A stretch of DNA of 64,000 bases from Syngnathus acus (lineage: Eukaryota; Chordata; Actinopteri; Syngnathiformes; Syngnathidae), in assembly GCF_901709675.1 (NCBI RefSeq), contig NC_051097.1, positions 5,520,039-5,584,038 on the forward strand. The letters are read 5' to 3'. Below, piece by piece: positions 11,369 through 24,008 of the stretch (the first letter of the stretch is position 1; each line of letters starts with the position of its first letter). The position numbers and the translations under genes are program-made. The notes below the pieces were generated by a model that saw only the letters and a program-made list of their open reading frames with translations, was not told where the DNA came from and ran no database searches.

Positions 11369-14300
11369 TCAGTCCGTGTCATCCTGTGAGACGAGAACGA
11401 GCGTCATTGTTTGCAACCACCGGAAGGGTTTGTTTGCATTTTATTAGCTTCTCACCTCTGTGGCATCAGTGGTGTCTGTATCCACCGGTGACTCGGCTGC
11501 ATCTTGCGCGGCGATGTTGTCATTGTCCTGGAACACGGACATTAAACAGAGTTTAATGAAAACTTCTGAACTTGACTAAAGCCCGACTTTGGCAAAAAAA
11601 TGACAGCTGGCCACTGACTTTGGGTTATCTTTGATATTTTCTTGGATAATGATCTGTTCCAACCAAACTTGGAAGACATTCATCCTTTGATTGATTACCG
11701 CTGCCAAGCATTTCATATCGATCCTCTGCATTGTTAGTCGCCTGTCAACACGATGTCACTTTCTAATGGGATCTTCACTGATAAACGACTACGGCGTCTG
11801 AAGTATGACGCTCCGACTGTCAGTCGGTCCATCTGGCGCTTCAGTTGATCTCGTCACAAGAAGCGGGCTCACATTCCAGGTGGTGTGTCGCATCCCTCGG
11901 GGTGGTTAGCCTGATTACACGCCGCGTCTGTGCGTGTGTAATAGCGTTAAAGGACATTTGCAAGGAGAAAAGGACTTGTTTCTTGTCATTTCCCAGGAAT
12001 CTTCTCACTTGATGGTGATGCATTGTGACTCATTGAGGAGACGCTGTCATCTCCGGACATGTTCGACATGTAACATCAAGTGTAAATTGTCAATGATGCT
12101 AATGATTTATTAGAAGGGGAGAAATCTTCCTCCTGACTGAGGAGCAACACGACAAAGCAAACAACGATGAAAAAGACATGGTGATGACAAATGGCTCAAG
12201 GTCGCACGGCCATTTTGAGTGGACGTGAATGAAATGGAGGACGAGGATGAGTCAACGGGATTTGTTAATCCTCCTTTTATGAAGACAGAATTGGGGAAGG
12301 TCCGTTTCTGTGCTACAGTCCACAAAGCAGACCTCCATTGTCACATGAAGGCATGCTCAGAGGAGTTGGGTTTCCTAGAATTTTTTCAATCTTCCCACAC
12401 TTCTAATTTTATAGGCTCTTCAGCATTTCACCAGAACTTTGGCCTTGGCCGAGGTCAGCGCTATCACGTTACGGGTCGTTCTATATTCAAGTAATTGCTC
12501 TCACCGGTTTGGCGGGATCCTTCTTGACCAATCCAGTGGCGGTGACGATGTTGCCTGCCCCCCCCACCGTTTTCTGGGCCACGTTGCTCATCCCGGTCAT
12601 CATTGCTCCGCCCACCTGACTCACCCCCTCCACAGTTTTACCTGCGACTGTTGAAAAAGATGAAAAGGGGACATCAGACACTTTTGATTGCTGTATGGCT
12701 TTCACTCGAAGATTACACGACCACACCCTCTACTGTCTGTCGTCATTGTGCAATTTGTGCCTTTGCATATCCGGCCGGTCTTGTTCTGCTTCACCTTTCA
12801 TTTACGTGGCAAAGGCGTTCTTTGCATTTAACCTATTAACGTGAACCGTTTAGCTCCCGGGATGCCTCACAGGAGGTCACCATGGGTGCCAATGCTTGTT
12901 TGTGACAACCACATTTTCCCCTCCCAAGGGGTCCGTGTATGGAAATATAGCACCTCGCGGATCACCCTTAAGCGTTTGTATATCGTTTTGTGTCAGATAG
13001 ATTGCTCGATACCTGTTGTGACTCCATCCACTGTTTTGGTGCCTGAAAGTAGAAGAGAAAATAATGACAGGTGAAATCTAATGAAACAATAATTATTCAT
13101 TATATTTAATAATAAATTATATTTCATAATAAATTAATGATATGTAGGTCCATACCCAGTCATCACCATGTCTCAAGATGTCTTAAGATGTCTTCATAAC
13201 CTAAACATCTCAAGACATTTTGGTACATGTTTGAAGTCGCCACCCCTTTCTTAATAGATGATGGGGCGCTCCCCAAAACAGATTTTTGTCTTGGACATTG
13301 AATTATATTATTCGAGTGTTAAAATGTAAATTATTTATAAATCAAATCAGACAAAAAACGTATGGTTGGAAAATCTGTCTGCCACTGATAGGTAATACCT
13401 CGTTACGCCACATGGTGGCACATATTCCAATACTTGGTCGAAGTGACACGTCGTGTGAGCAAGCAACCTCAGGTGAAAATCACATAAAACAACGATTAAC
13501 TCACTCATATCAATATCTAATAAGTTGCTTACTTGTTAGGACAACGAAATGTACGCGTATATTGACGTGTGGAGCTGTTCTCCATCGAATGAGCCCTCAA
13601 GTTGAACTCAGGTAAGCAAGTCGTCTTCTTGCTAAGAGGCTAGGTCTCAATGCTAATCCGCTATAATAACCTGTTTTAGCTTAACTATGTCTTGGTAAAG
13701 TCTTTGGTTAAAACCATTTGGAGTTCTAGAAGTTTTGAACACTCTTGTTTTGTTGTATCATGTTTTACTGTGACTAAATGTGTAGAAGAGGATGCTAATT
13801 GGTGATTAGCATCTCGCTAACGATAATTGCGAGTGGCTAACCGCTACGCTAGCGCATACTACAGCAAGTACTCAGTAAGCTATTATTAAGTGCTATTATT
13901 GATGTTAATTTATTTTAGGAGATTGTATAAAATCTATTTAAAAAATGTACACTTCATTTCAATTGTTACATTACATAATGTGACGTGTGTCTGTTGATAA
14001 CACATTGTGGTTATGTTACATACAATTTTGTGTAGGTCTGACAAAAATGATAAAATGTTAAATTTAACTGAGTGGTTAGGACATAAGACACTAAGACATT
14101 ATGTCCAAGACATCTAAAGACATTCTGAGACATCTTGAGACACGTTGATTGCTGGGTACGTGATGTTGCAAATAAATTGATTATTTTATTACAATACTAC
14201 TATGAGTTGTAAATATAAATGTAAACTAATATATTTATGAAGTATGAATATAGCAGCGAAACACATTCATATGATTAGGGAATTGAAAATATACACCAAA

Positions 14301-15024
14301 TGTCTAGTTTTTTTTTTAAAGTACACAACATAAAATAAGTGCTATTCCACTATGAAAGCACAGACACTAAAAAATGGATACAGTTATAGTGGTTTTATTA
14401 TTTACATTGATGCAACTACTGAGCAATATTTTCATAAAACTAATTTGTAAATAATGAAAATTATTTAAAGAGAACTTAAAATTTAGTTGTTTTTTTTTAA
14501 TTCATTATTTTTGTATGGAAGTGTAATTCCAGGCTGGTAATACTAATAATAAGAAATCGTTAACGTCAAATTTACTGGCATTTTTGGGTCAGGTCGTCAA
14601 GGTTAAAAGGAGGCAAAGTGTCCAAGAATTTATTTAACAATAATATTTGAAAATAATTTCCATATATAGTATCAAAATTGAAACGTATTAGAAGACTACT
14701 AACTATCATGGACACTACAACCAATGAAAAATAGCATTTATTAAAATTAAATAAAATAATCAAAAAATTTGAGCTTTTCAAGGTTGAATGGGGGAACACT
14801 TGAGTATTTCAAAGTGACACGTGATCCCGATCAGTGCAACTGAACGGCGATGAATATCAATGATAACATTAATGAGCTAATCAATGATGAAGTTGGAACC
14901 CACCGACGTACAAGACCCCATCTTTGGTCATCTCAGCCGCGCCACTTACTCCCTGCTTGGTCTTCGTCGCCGCCACCTGCACTCCTTCCTTGGCTTTGTT
15001 CAGTCCTTTCATCAACGCATCCAT
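11369..15024 (-). CDS. Synuclein family protein (alpha/gamma-1-like), five coding exons
   Basis: Synucleins are small amphipathic vesicle-binding proteins of neurons. Coding exons on the - strand, in transcript order: 15024-14904, 13042-13013, 12647-12505, 11527-11456, 11383-11369. All junctions are GT-AG and in phase, giving 126 aa. The first exon encodes 40 codons plus one base and begins [20 protein letters not shown]. The KTKEGV-type repeats appear as KAKEGV, KTKQGV, MTKDGV, KTVDGV, KTVEGV and KTVGGA. The hydrophobic NAC segment ([15 protein letters not shown], then GAGNI) is complete, so this is not the beta type, which lacks part of it. The 121-nt and 143-nt exons match recalled SNCA sizes. 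Exon 3 is only 30 nt instead of 42. The C-terminus is acidic but has no tyrosine and ends DATEDDTD, unlike the alpha YEPEA end. Alpha (snca) and fish gamma-1 (sncga) cannot be separated here. Confidence 0.92.
13153..14158. mobile_element. ~1-kb terminal-inverted-repeat element in synuclein intron
   Basis: The two ends are inverted repeats of more than 40 bases. The left end reads TACCCAGTCATCACC then ATGTCTCAAGATGTCTT; the complement of the right end reads TACCCAGCAATCAACG then TGTCTCAAGATGTCTC. Both ends are built of repeated AGATGTCTT-type words. A TA dinucleotide borders CCCAG on each side, compatible with a TA target duplication of Tc1/mariner type. No transposase frame is visible inside, so it would be a non-autonomous element. 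It lies between synuclein coding exons 1 and 2. Confidence 0.68.
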
Positions 15025-15058
15025 TTTTGTCCTCTCCAAGCACTTTCCTTCTTTATAA
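15025..15058 (-). other. Synuclein 5' UTR part of first coding exon
   Basis: On the - strand a long T-run followed by CAG (15061-15059) gives a strong acceptor 34 bases before the ATG at 15024. The first coding exon is therefore not the first exon of the transcript. This agrees with the known non-coding first exon of vertebrate synuclein genes. Confidence 0.65.
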
Positions 15059-15061
15059 CTG

Positions 15062-17745
15062 AAAAAAAGAGTGAAAGGAAAAAATAATGCTTAACCACCG
15101 CTGCTAGGATGTCACTTGCACAAGATGCGTGCCGAGCGCAGCCTGTCAAACACTAAGACGACGCCCTACTTTTTTACCGCGGATGTAGACCCTTGCCACC
15201 TGTAGAATCGTGAACAGGGAACCCCCTTTTTTTCTCTCTCTCTTTAAAATTACGTTTATCCTTAATATACGTAGTAGACGCAAAAAAAATAAGAAATGTG
15301 ATTTACTAAAAATAGCCAACGATATTTTAAAACAACAATAATAAATGTTTAGCGATTTCGGTGTCACGAATCACCCACTTGTGCGTTAAGGTCCTCTCTC
15401 GGTTCCGGGTTGTATATCCCCCGAAAAACCTGTTTGCTCACTCCAATACTCACTCGGCTGAGTGTGTGCGCGTCCGTGTCTTTGTGCGTGCGCGCCCGTG
15501 TGTGCAGATTTTACACGCATAAAGACACGCCTCGTTGGTTAGATGCTTCACGCGCGCACACGCACATTCGTGCGTCGCACAGGCGCAAAGAGGCAGCAGA
15601 CATCGAGAGGACCAGCCTTATTGATTTGGAATTAAAATACTGCTATCAAAGCATATTATTAGCTGAGATTGTATGTAGAATAGTATCGTTATTTCGGTTT
15701 TAAACATCATAGCTTGAACGGCCCATCATGAAATCGTCACTAAAATGAAAAATAAAAAATGAAAGAAAAATAATGCCTCAAAATGTCCTTACGTTTCAAA
15801 TGAAATACTGTACCGGCTTTCTGTTATGATAGTGTGACGTGTAATACTTCTAATGGCCACTTGGTGGAGCCAGAGCACAACAAACAGACAGACACCTTCA
15901 ATAACAACTAACATGCTAATAGAGCTAATACTTGTTCTCATCAGTATTTTATATATTGGACAGCATATACGACACATACTGTCAAGTGTTAATGATAGAT
16001 ACATTGCACGGTCTGGAAATAACGGTAATACTACACAAAATATTTTTTAAACCCACTTTACACTTCTTTCACACACCTTGTCGTTCTGCCCCCATCCTCA
16101 TTTTATTCTGAACACAATCATAATTGCTCTGGTTCCTTATTTTTAGTTTCTTTGTTATTATTCCTCTTTTTATATTTGTGCCGTATTTTCCTGACAACTT
16201 ATTTGAAATTTTCACTTCCCCCTTTCTATTTTTTTTACCTATGCTTTCTAATTTTCTTATTCTATGTTTTTCTATTTTTGCAACTCTCTCTCGCACGCGC
16301 TCTCTCTCTCCCGCTCTCTCTCATGCATACTTAATTTAATTTTATTTCTCTTCATTACACAGTTTTAGTCACGTCTAAATGTAATGTCATGAAAAAGTCT
16401 GAGAACAATGTACACATGTGCTCTGGCCCCCAAACGTCATCATTGAGGTGACCAGATGAGGCGCTACATACAACCTTAGGGGAGTGTGTTGTGTGCGTGC
16501 GCGTGCGTGATGTTGATGTTGGAGGTGCTCCAGGCGTGCAGATGGCGCTGCTTTGTGTTTGCAGCTAGTGACTGCACGCTTCACGGCTCCCTGGCGGCCA
16601 TGACTAAACCATGTGCACTCTCGACACATACACACACGCAGACACACACACATGATTGTGCAGTCTTCAAGGGTCAGGAAGGACGCAGAAAAATGTCTGC
16701 GGGATGCCAGCACGCCACACGTTCTTTTGATGTTAGCCAAAAGACTTCAAATTCACTTCATTCCATCAAAGAAGAGAACGTAACCACCATGACGTCAACA
16801 TGTGTTTGTTTTTCCTGCTTTCAGTCTTCACGTCTGCGTTTTTGCTCTTTTGTTGGTTAGACTTAAAGAGAGAAATGAACATAAAATGGAAACAAAAAAG
16901 AAGAAACAAACAGAAAATGGAAAACAATTTATTCGAACATTCGATTGCATATGTTAGCTATCTAGCTGAAAGTTTAGGAGGCCAAGCAAGGTAATGACTG
17001 ACCAGCTGAAGATTTAGGTAAAAAGCTGGTTGGCTAAGAAACTACTGAATGGAAAAGATACTTAATAAAAAAATATATAAATAAGCTAATGATAAAAAGT
17101 AAATTTTATATTTAAAATAAATGAGGACAAACATAAATATACTACACTGAAATCAGAAAGTTTTACACAACATTTATACAAATAATTTTTATCAAATAAA
17201 AAAGAAAATGTGATATTAATTATTATATTTATTTATATATTTATTGAAATGATACAATTTAAAGAAATATTCTTGGGTAAATTTGGTAATTTAATGTGTG
17301 CTTTTTGTATTGCTAAATTGACAAGACACATTTTTCACTAAATAAATGCCATATGTTTAATAGTAAGTTTGATTAAATAATAATGAAGGCAAATATGCGG
17401 TACATTAAATAAGGGGGTAGAAATATTGTAAATGTATGACATTGGTGCCTTGTGATATGAGTTATCAGCCTTCTGAGTTTTTTTTATTTGAATAAAATAG
17501 ATTCTAAAATTGTAAGCAAAAAAAACCAAAAAACTTTAAAACGTGAAAACAGCCCTGTTCACTTTGCCAATTAGCAGTTGCTATGTTGCTCTGCAGTAGT
17601 TGACAATGCAAACACGGCAGACGGTAATGATTTGTGTTATGGAAAAAAATAGTTACACAGCTGTCATCTCACTAAGGCGTGCGAATCAAAGCTGCCGTCT
17701 CTATTTATATCCCTGTCATGTTGTAAAGAAGGAACCTGCTCTCAC
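15062..17745. other. AT-rich intronic or intergenic DNA
   Basis: Probably the first synuclein intron if the 17746 exon is real. It contains a purine/pyrimidine-alternating patch rich in GTGCGCGC at about 15461-15580, a pyrimidine-rich CTCTCT stretch near 16285-16322, short CA runs near 16627-16651, and very AT-rich DNA at 17030-17530. No coding frame resembles a known protein. Confidence 0.5.
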
Positions 17746-17960
17746 CTGTACGGCCGCCCGCCACTACTATAGCAACACCAACAACAAGTAGAAGAAGCGC
17801 TCCAGGGAACCCTAAGGACTTCCTGGGAGTCCTCTGGCATGCCGATTCACACTCGAGCCTGCTGTTTGTCTGCCGGTTGCCCTGGCGACTGCAGGGGGTG
17901 GGGGCGCCCTCGGGAGGGAATTCCCTTATCTTGCTGACATTGTCGAACTGGCGTCATGTC
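17746..17960 (-). promoter_or_regulatory. Candidate synuclein promoter and non-coding first exon
   Basis: This GC-rich patch sits in AT-rich surroundings about 2.7 kb upstream of the synuclein start codon. On the - strand, CGTACAG followed by GTGAGAGC gives a good donor (exon end 17746). It could splice to the acceptor at 15059. The patch contains an X-box-like RFX site, GTTGCC-CT-GGCGAC on the + strand at 17876-17889, and G-rich Sp/KLF-type runs at about 17893-17904. No transcript evidence is available. The promoter assignment is inferred from base composition, the donor and the missing upstream exon. Confidence 0.42.
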
Positions 17961-20640
17961 ACGGTTCAAAGGTTTGCTCTGCAGGAATGAAAAACTCTGA
18001 ACACACCTTAAAGTGTTACACTTCCATTCGGTGTGTATGCGTCGCTATGGTGACCCGAGTGTTGGCGTGCGTGCGTGGTGGTTCCATGAATGGTCCTAAT
18101 GCTTTAAGCTGTGAGTCAGCACTTAGTCAACGTGCTGCACGTTCATCAATGAGCTGCGTGTCATTCACTGTGCACTAGTGTGGTTCTTGAAGTTTGAAGT
18201 GCACCAAGTATCACCTTAAAAAAACTGTCAATTTCACAGTAAGGTTAAACTTGAATTTCCAATTGACAAATAAAAATCTTCAAACAAGCACTGTACTAAA
18301 CCCAAAGAAAAAACAAACTTTTTTTTCATTTGATGTGACATGGCAGGGAAACGTGTGGAAAAAGCTTCCTGAATTTTGGAACGGGGGCCAGGTGGTATTG
18401 CGTAACGTAGCACGCTAACTAACAATCGTTTTTTGATATCCATATTGCGCGTGTTTAACAACACCAGGCAGTTGACACAGGTGGATGTAATCTGGCTGTC
18501 AATCAACGTAACGTTAAAGAAAAAAAAATGAACGCGAGTTGGTCTCCAAGGGTTAAACGCTGCGCTCATCCCCCGCATTCCCAAAAGCCAAAATCCGAAC
18601 CGGCAGGTGCTTCATCTGACAAATGTTATTCGTTTGGCTCCGTTCTTTACGCATGTGAGAAATCTGCTCACTTTGCATCCTTGCAAGCGGTGGAAGTGTT
18701 CCAGGCCCAGAGTGCACCAAGGACACGCTCTCATCGCGAGCGCAAAGTAGGGAAAAGCTAGTCGAATGTTGCGAGAGCAACAACAACGCTTGAATTTCAA
18801 GCCACTGAGTCATGCCGAGGAGGAGTTCTTCTTCTGTAGAACCTGTGAGAAAACATGGTTTTAAGTTGGATTAGGTGTTCGGGTTCAATTTAAGGTTTAG
18901 TCTGGAGTTGGGACACAAATACTTAGGAGGCCAAGTGGCACCTTCAAATGGAAATGAACACATTTAATTTGAACATCAGTAAACAAAGACTTTCCTATGA
19001 TGATTATCAAAATCAATATTACATCGTGTCTTCCTATGGTGTCCTCAGGAAACATCACGTGACCTTTGCAGTTGAGCAAGACGGCATTGAAGGTGGCTAA
19101 TGTTAATATAAACGCTGAAATATTGATTAAAAAAAATCTACATAATCCCCTGAGACTCCGGGCGGGGGAAACACATCAGACGGGGGTCCTATGCCGGGGT
19201 TGACCTGCTCAATTAAACATCAGCTAAATTTACCTTTGAATGATTATTAATGATTTATACCGAAATAATCCCATTTTAAAAGATACAGCACCTTTCTGGA
19301 ATATTTAGTACTGTTTGCTTTCCAATGTGATGGCTCAATCGGTGAAAGAAGCTGTGGTTAAAAGAGTGACGTCCCAACAACTATTAAAGTAATGAGTTGT
19401 TGAGGGAGTGTCATTATACTATGAAAGTATTCGTTTGATTCATGCGGCAAATAAACAATTACCTTAGTTAACCTTCTTTCATTTTCTAGCACAACACGTT
19501 TAATAGTCACGGCAGGAAAATATTTATGCTATGGCTCCGAGCACAAAACGTACACTCAAATCACAAAATCGGAATATTTGTTTTTACAAGCACAAACAAA
19601 TGCAAATGCGAATTTTAATTCACAAGTCACAAGAAATTGCACCGAATTTTATAAATAGAAAAAAAATGACAGTTGAAGTGAAAGGGTGAAACTTTGATAG
19701 CAGGTGACGACCATCCACTTCTTCTGCTGAACTAACTTCTTATGCCGCTAAAGCCATGCAAGGCGGGTAGACGTTTTGCGTGACTTTAGAGGCAGATTTT
19801 TCCAGATATTTTCCATCAATTGAGTCAACTGTATGTTCCAGAACATGCGTGTGCTAAGCTGCCTAACAGTTGCCTCTTCCCTGACCCTGCTGGTTTTCAC
19901 TTCCTGTCTCCTGCGTTCAGAGGGGGGTCACACACGGTGCACTTGTGCATTATCTCCCAACTCCCACCCATCCCGACCGACCTTGTGCTTTGTATCCCAG
20001 GCCGCCTTCTTCTCGGCCCCCTCAATCAAGGCGGCGCAAGATTTAGAGAGGAGGTAAACAGTCTGGTTTTATGATTGGGCCCCTTCTTACAGCGCGGCCG
20101 GATAATTGAAAAGCCCTCAGTGACTATTTTGAGACGCTAGTGGGAACGGACTCTTTGCTGCATTCACCCCAAACGCGCAAGGCCACTTTTTTTTTTTTCC
20201 GTAACAAATGCTCAGGACACAGAACAAATAGCAGCCGTCTCTCAGCCGTCAATCAGACAAGCAAATAAGACGCGTCGCGGCGCTTGCTTGTGTGTGTTTT
20301 GCAAACAGGTTTTTCCACTCTCGGCAGCTGCCGCCGCCAAACATCGCGCCGCAAAAACCCCAAATTACCGTTGTTTGACTGTGAGTTTAAAGTTTAAGCA
20401 AACACAAATATCAGCAGTCAGCATCTTCGGGGTACATTTGCGGACCGGTGGGACTTGCGCCACGCTTTCCTTGCCACTTTAAAGCTAATATTAAAGTTGA
20501 GAAGTAGACAGAATGGAGGATAAAGATGCGAGTAAACCGAATGTGATGGAAATCACTGTCTAAGGGTTTATAAATATAACGTATAAATGCAAGGACGGAA
20601 ATTCCTTTCTCGTAATTTTGCGTTGCTCCTCTGTCTAATA
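17961..20640. other. Gene-free stretch
   Basis: No open frame here resembles a protein I know, and none has matching splice signals with neighbours. There is a GC-richer patch around 19900-20350 with no further support. Otherwise ordinary AT-rich fish intergenic sequence. Confidence 0.45.
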
Positions 20641-21054
20641 CAGTGGTTCTCAAGTTTTACACAAAGAACCACCTCCAAAAAAATGACTTGGCTCGCCAAG
20701 TACTACTGTCATGACCAAAAACACAGAAGAAGATATATTGGAAGATTTGTAGATTGCAGGATTTAAAAAAGGTGACAGAGTAAATTACGACTGCTCGACC
20801 TCATTGTACAATAATACCAAAATAAAACCATTTAAACCTCAAAAGCTCGTGTAAAAAAAATTGTTAACAAATAATGTTTTACTACAGTTATAGATTTAGT
20901 TTCATAAACATACAATGTAATTTCATCTTTTTTTCAAGCACTTTTGTTTTTGTGAACAGATTGTTTTTTTTCTATTTTAGTTTTAGTTATTTTATTAATT
21001 TTCATTCATTATAACAACCTTGGTCCCTGGAGCCAAAAAGTTTGAGAACCTCTG
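20641..21054. mobile_element. hAT-type non-autonomous element (MITE)
   Basis: The left end CAGTGGTTCTCAAGTTTT is matched by the complement of the right end, CAGAGGTTCTCAAACTTTT. CAG-GGTTCTCAA is the typical inverted terminus of hAT elements. The body is about 414 bases, AT-rich, without a transposase frame. The 8-base flanks (GTCTAATA and TTCTAGGT) agree only partly, so the target duplication has decayed or the ends are off by a few bases. Confidence 0.7.
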
Positions 21055-23200
21055 TTCTAGGTTATTACTCTGTTCCAATTAGTAAAACAAACGCCTCTGC
21101 AGAGGGAAGAAGAGCATGTTCAGGTGAAGTTGGACTATTCTGTCAGGGTCGGGGCATTTCAAATCAATACACATTCCTTACGCAACTCCAAATCAAAGTG
21201 GGTGTCCGGGAACCCAACACCGCTCGCGCTAACACTGAAAATATGCAACTTTCATTACAGCCAATTATGACAGACATATTCCCGCATGGATGTAAGTACC
21301 GTAAGTAAGCGCTCGGGCCCTTGCAATTATTCCAATTACACGTTGGACGTAAACCAAGGTGGCTAGCGTGGATACATATCTGCACGACACCACGCGGGCC
21401 AGCTGCAAACCATCTCGCCCGCCGCTTCGTGTGACGTCGGAGTAAATGACAGAGAGGGGGACAGCATCCAAGTGTGCGCACCACTATGGCCGCCCCAAGA
21501 GGGATGCTCCTGTGAAATCCATTGTGGTTCTTGCCAGTGGGACAGCTGGGCGCTTTGAGGAGCGCTTGAATGTTAAATTCGGACACAAGTACTTCAATCA
21601 AAGCATCGTTTCGTTCAAGGACAAGCATGGAACTCCAATTTCTGTCTTCTGAGTCTTCATCCTTTAATCCAATCCATAGAAATCTGATTGGACCAAAAAA
21701 AAACCAACAAAAAGAAACCAACACAAATGTCTGAAAGCTGCGCAGCCAAGACCTTGACTACATGCCACTGCTTTTAATTGCTTTGACAGACATAACTATT
21801 ATCAGATTTTTTTGTAGGGTGGGGTGGGATATTTCGTTGATTCAACAAACATACTGCGGAATATAAAAGTGCAGTGTTTTGGTGGCTATGTACTCTCTAG
21901 CTCAAAAGCTATTGTGCTAGCTTACAATGTTGAAGAGCCACCGCGTTTCCGAAGACTAAAAGTCGTGCAGTAGAATTCCCGGAGAGCGTGTTTGCACATT
22001 TCAAAGTCAGCCACAATCATTACATGTGATTCCAGAAAAAGATCAGAGGCAGCAGGCGGCAGGAAAAGACTCCTCACGAAAGATGGGGTTGAAAAAAAGC
22101 CTGCTTGTTTTGCATTTCGAGCCATCCTAAAACTCTTCACAGTGATCTGGAACAATGAAAGGCACGCTTAAGTCTTTCAAGAAGCTAATTGCTTTTATGT
22201 TGTTTAGCTTTGAACGTGAATAGCTGCCACGTTGTTGCGTCAAAGCTGCAAAGCTTGACCACAATGACGACTTTAAGCCTCAGTGTCGATAAAGCCACCC
22301 AATGAAACACAGAGCTGTTTTGCCACATTATCCATTTTATGACATGATGGGATTTCAACATTTTCGAATAATCTCATAAAAGAATCTATTTTTGGGTGGT
22401 GGTTTGGATTTTTTTCGCTATCGTGATTGCTCGTGGGTAATTAAGATTTGTATAGTGAAAACTGCTGTTATTGCAAAGTTTCTGTCATTCCTGGTGTTGC
22501 AATGGCGCAGCCGGAAAACCTCAAAGAATAATTTTCTACTGGTGGACTATTAGCACATATCTGACGTGAACTTTAGCCAAGACCTTTATTCGGTAGATTT
22601 TACTGGCCGATGTAACCTCAAAGTGTTTTCCGTTGTTAGCCATAGTTAGCTAAGTACAGCATTTGATCATGGTGTGATGCATATGCAGAGTAGAAACAAG
22701 AAACAAACAAATGGACCTCCAACTGAAACTGAAAGTAATGAAAGGACAGATGCTAGGCTGGCCTGATCAGGTTACACTTTATGCCACCTTTGCTTTGTAT
22801 TTTGCTACTATATTCCTCTCAACAATACTTTTTTTTTTTTTTTAACCCCCTCAGATGTCCACAGGCTGCTTTCCACTTCACAGCTGTCATTGGAAGGATC
22901 CAAAAATGAGGACATTCAAATTCTTCATCGCCATTTCCCTAGGAACAAGTGTCATTTTCCATGGCCGAGAGGTAAACAACAGGTGTTGTATACAGAATGC
23001 CCTGAGGCAGGCTTAGCTAAATAGCGTACGGTAAGATAGAATGACCCAACAAATAGCATTGTGTGAAGGCCTAGTTTGAGCACTCGAGCTCGAGATAGCT
23101 CGTATATTCTTAGGTAACATCCTACTACAACATGACATGCTGCATGAAAGGTTTGAATAGTTTCAAGTCTTTTGAGACACGACAGCTCTATTAAAATCTA
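21055..23200. other. Gene-free stretch
   Basis: A 186-codon open frame on the - strand (21724-21164) and a 68-codon one on the + strand (21446-21652) overlap in a GC-richer patch, but neither resembles a known family. Likely chance. Nothing else is supported. Confidence 0.4.
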
Positions 23201-23205
23201 TGTTG

Positions 23206-23620
23206 ATTGCAGAGTCTTGTTTAACTCCCGCTAGGATACAATATGCTACAGAAAAAGTCTAATGTTTTGGAATCATTAAGTTTTTGGACAGAGCTAGAGT
23301 AAAAGCACGCATCTTATGAGACACACATTATGTCCTTGTATTGACAATAATAATTAAAAAAAAAAGTTTGACATTGAACACTCGCACATGTCACAAACAT
23401 GTCCTTGATCGCAAGATAATCCGTTGAGAGCTGACGAATTTAGTAAAAACAGCATTTCACATTTGTCCGATTGGAGACACTTGTTTAAAGTCCTGCTAGG
23501 ATACGACAGTGCCAAGAGTCCAATGTTTTTGAATCAAGAAGCAGAAATGTAATAGCACACCCATCCCAAACGAGATGCACATTTTGTCCGTTGATTGCAA
23601 GATATGCCGCAAAATGACAA
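23206..23620. repeat. Diverged tandem duplication, ~265-bp period
   Basis: Two direct copies can be aligned by eye. Both contain TTGTTTAA, a GCTAGGATAC core (23230 and 23495), GTC-AATGTTTT-GAATCA, and a later block with AGCAC, GAGA-CACA-TTTGTCC-like words. Their offset is about 265 bases. A partial third trace (TCCTTGATCGCAAGATA near 23402) resembles TTGATTGCAAGATA near 23593. The unit is not identified. Confidence 0.5.
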
Positions 23621-24008
23621 TGCTACTCAAAAACGTTGGGCTATAAACACTTGGTAGAAACGGGAAAGAATGTGTTCTTTGTGAATGGTTTGACTGACAT
23701 TTCATCATGGCAATTCTTTCTGATGATGATCGTTTGTCTTTGCAAGCCCCTCAGGAAACGATCAACTGGGCAAATATTTTTCCTGGAAACTATCTAAAGT
23801 ATATCTGCATTTTTTTCCTCAATTCCCCAGGTATTTAGTTGAGGGGGTTCATGCGGTAACTTGGCCCTATCTAACCAACTCTGTGCCTAAAACAAACATG
23901 ATTTACTTGAGTGGCACTTGGCACATACCTCCCCCAAGGCTCATTTGGATTTCAGTAACTGCAAACTTTGGTGTTTTATGGAAGTCTCTTTAGTAGTGTA
24001 CATTATAT

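Noticed and set aside
11369-15024. Beta-synuclein assignment
   Set aside because: Beta-synuclein lacks part of the NAC segment and ends YEPEA; this protein keeps the segment and has no such tail.
21164-21724. 186-codon open frame on the - strand
   Set aside because: No recognisable domain, odd composition, overlapped by another frame on the + strand, and no splice or promoter context. Most likely chance in a GC-richer patch.
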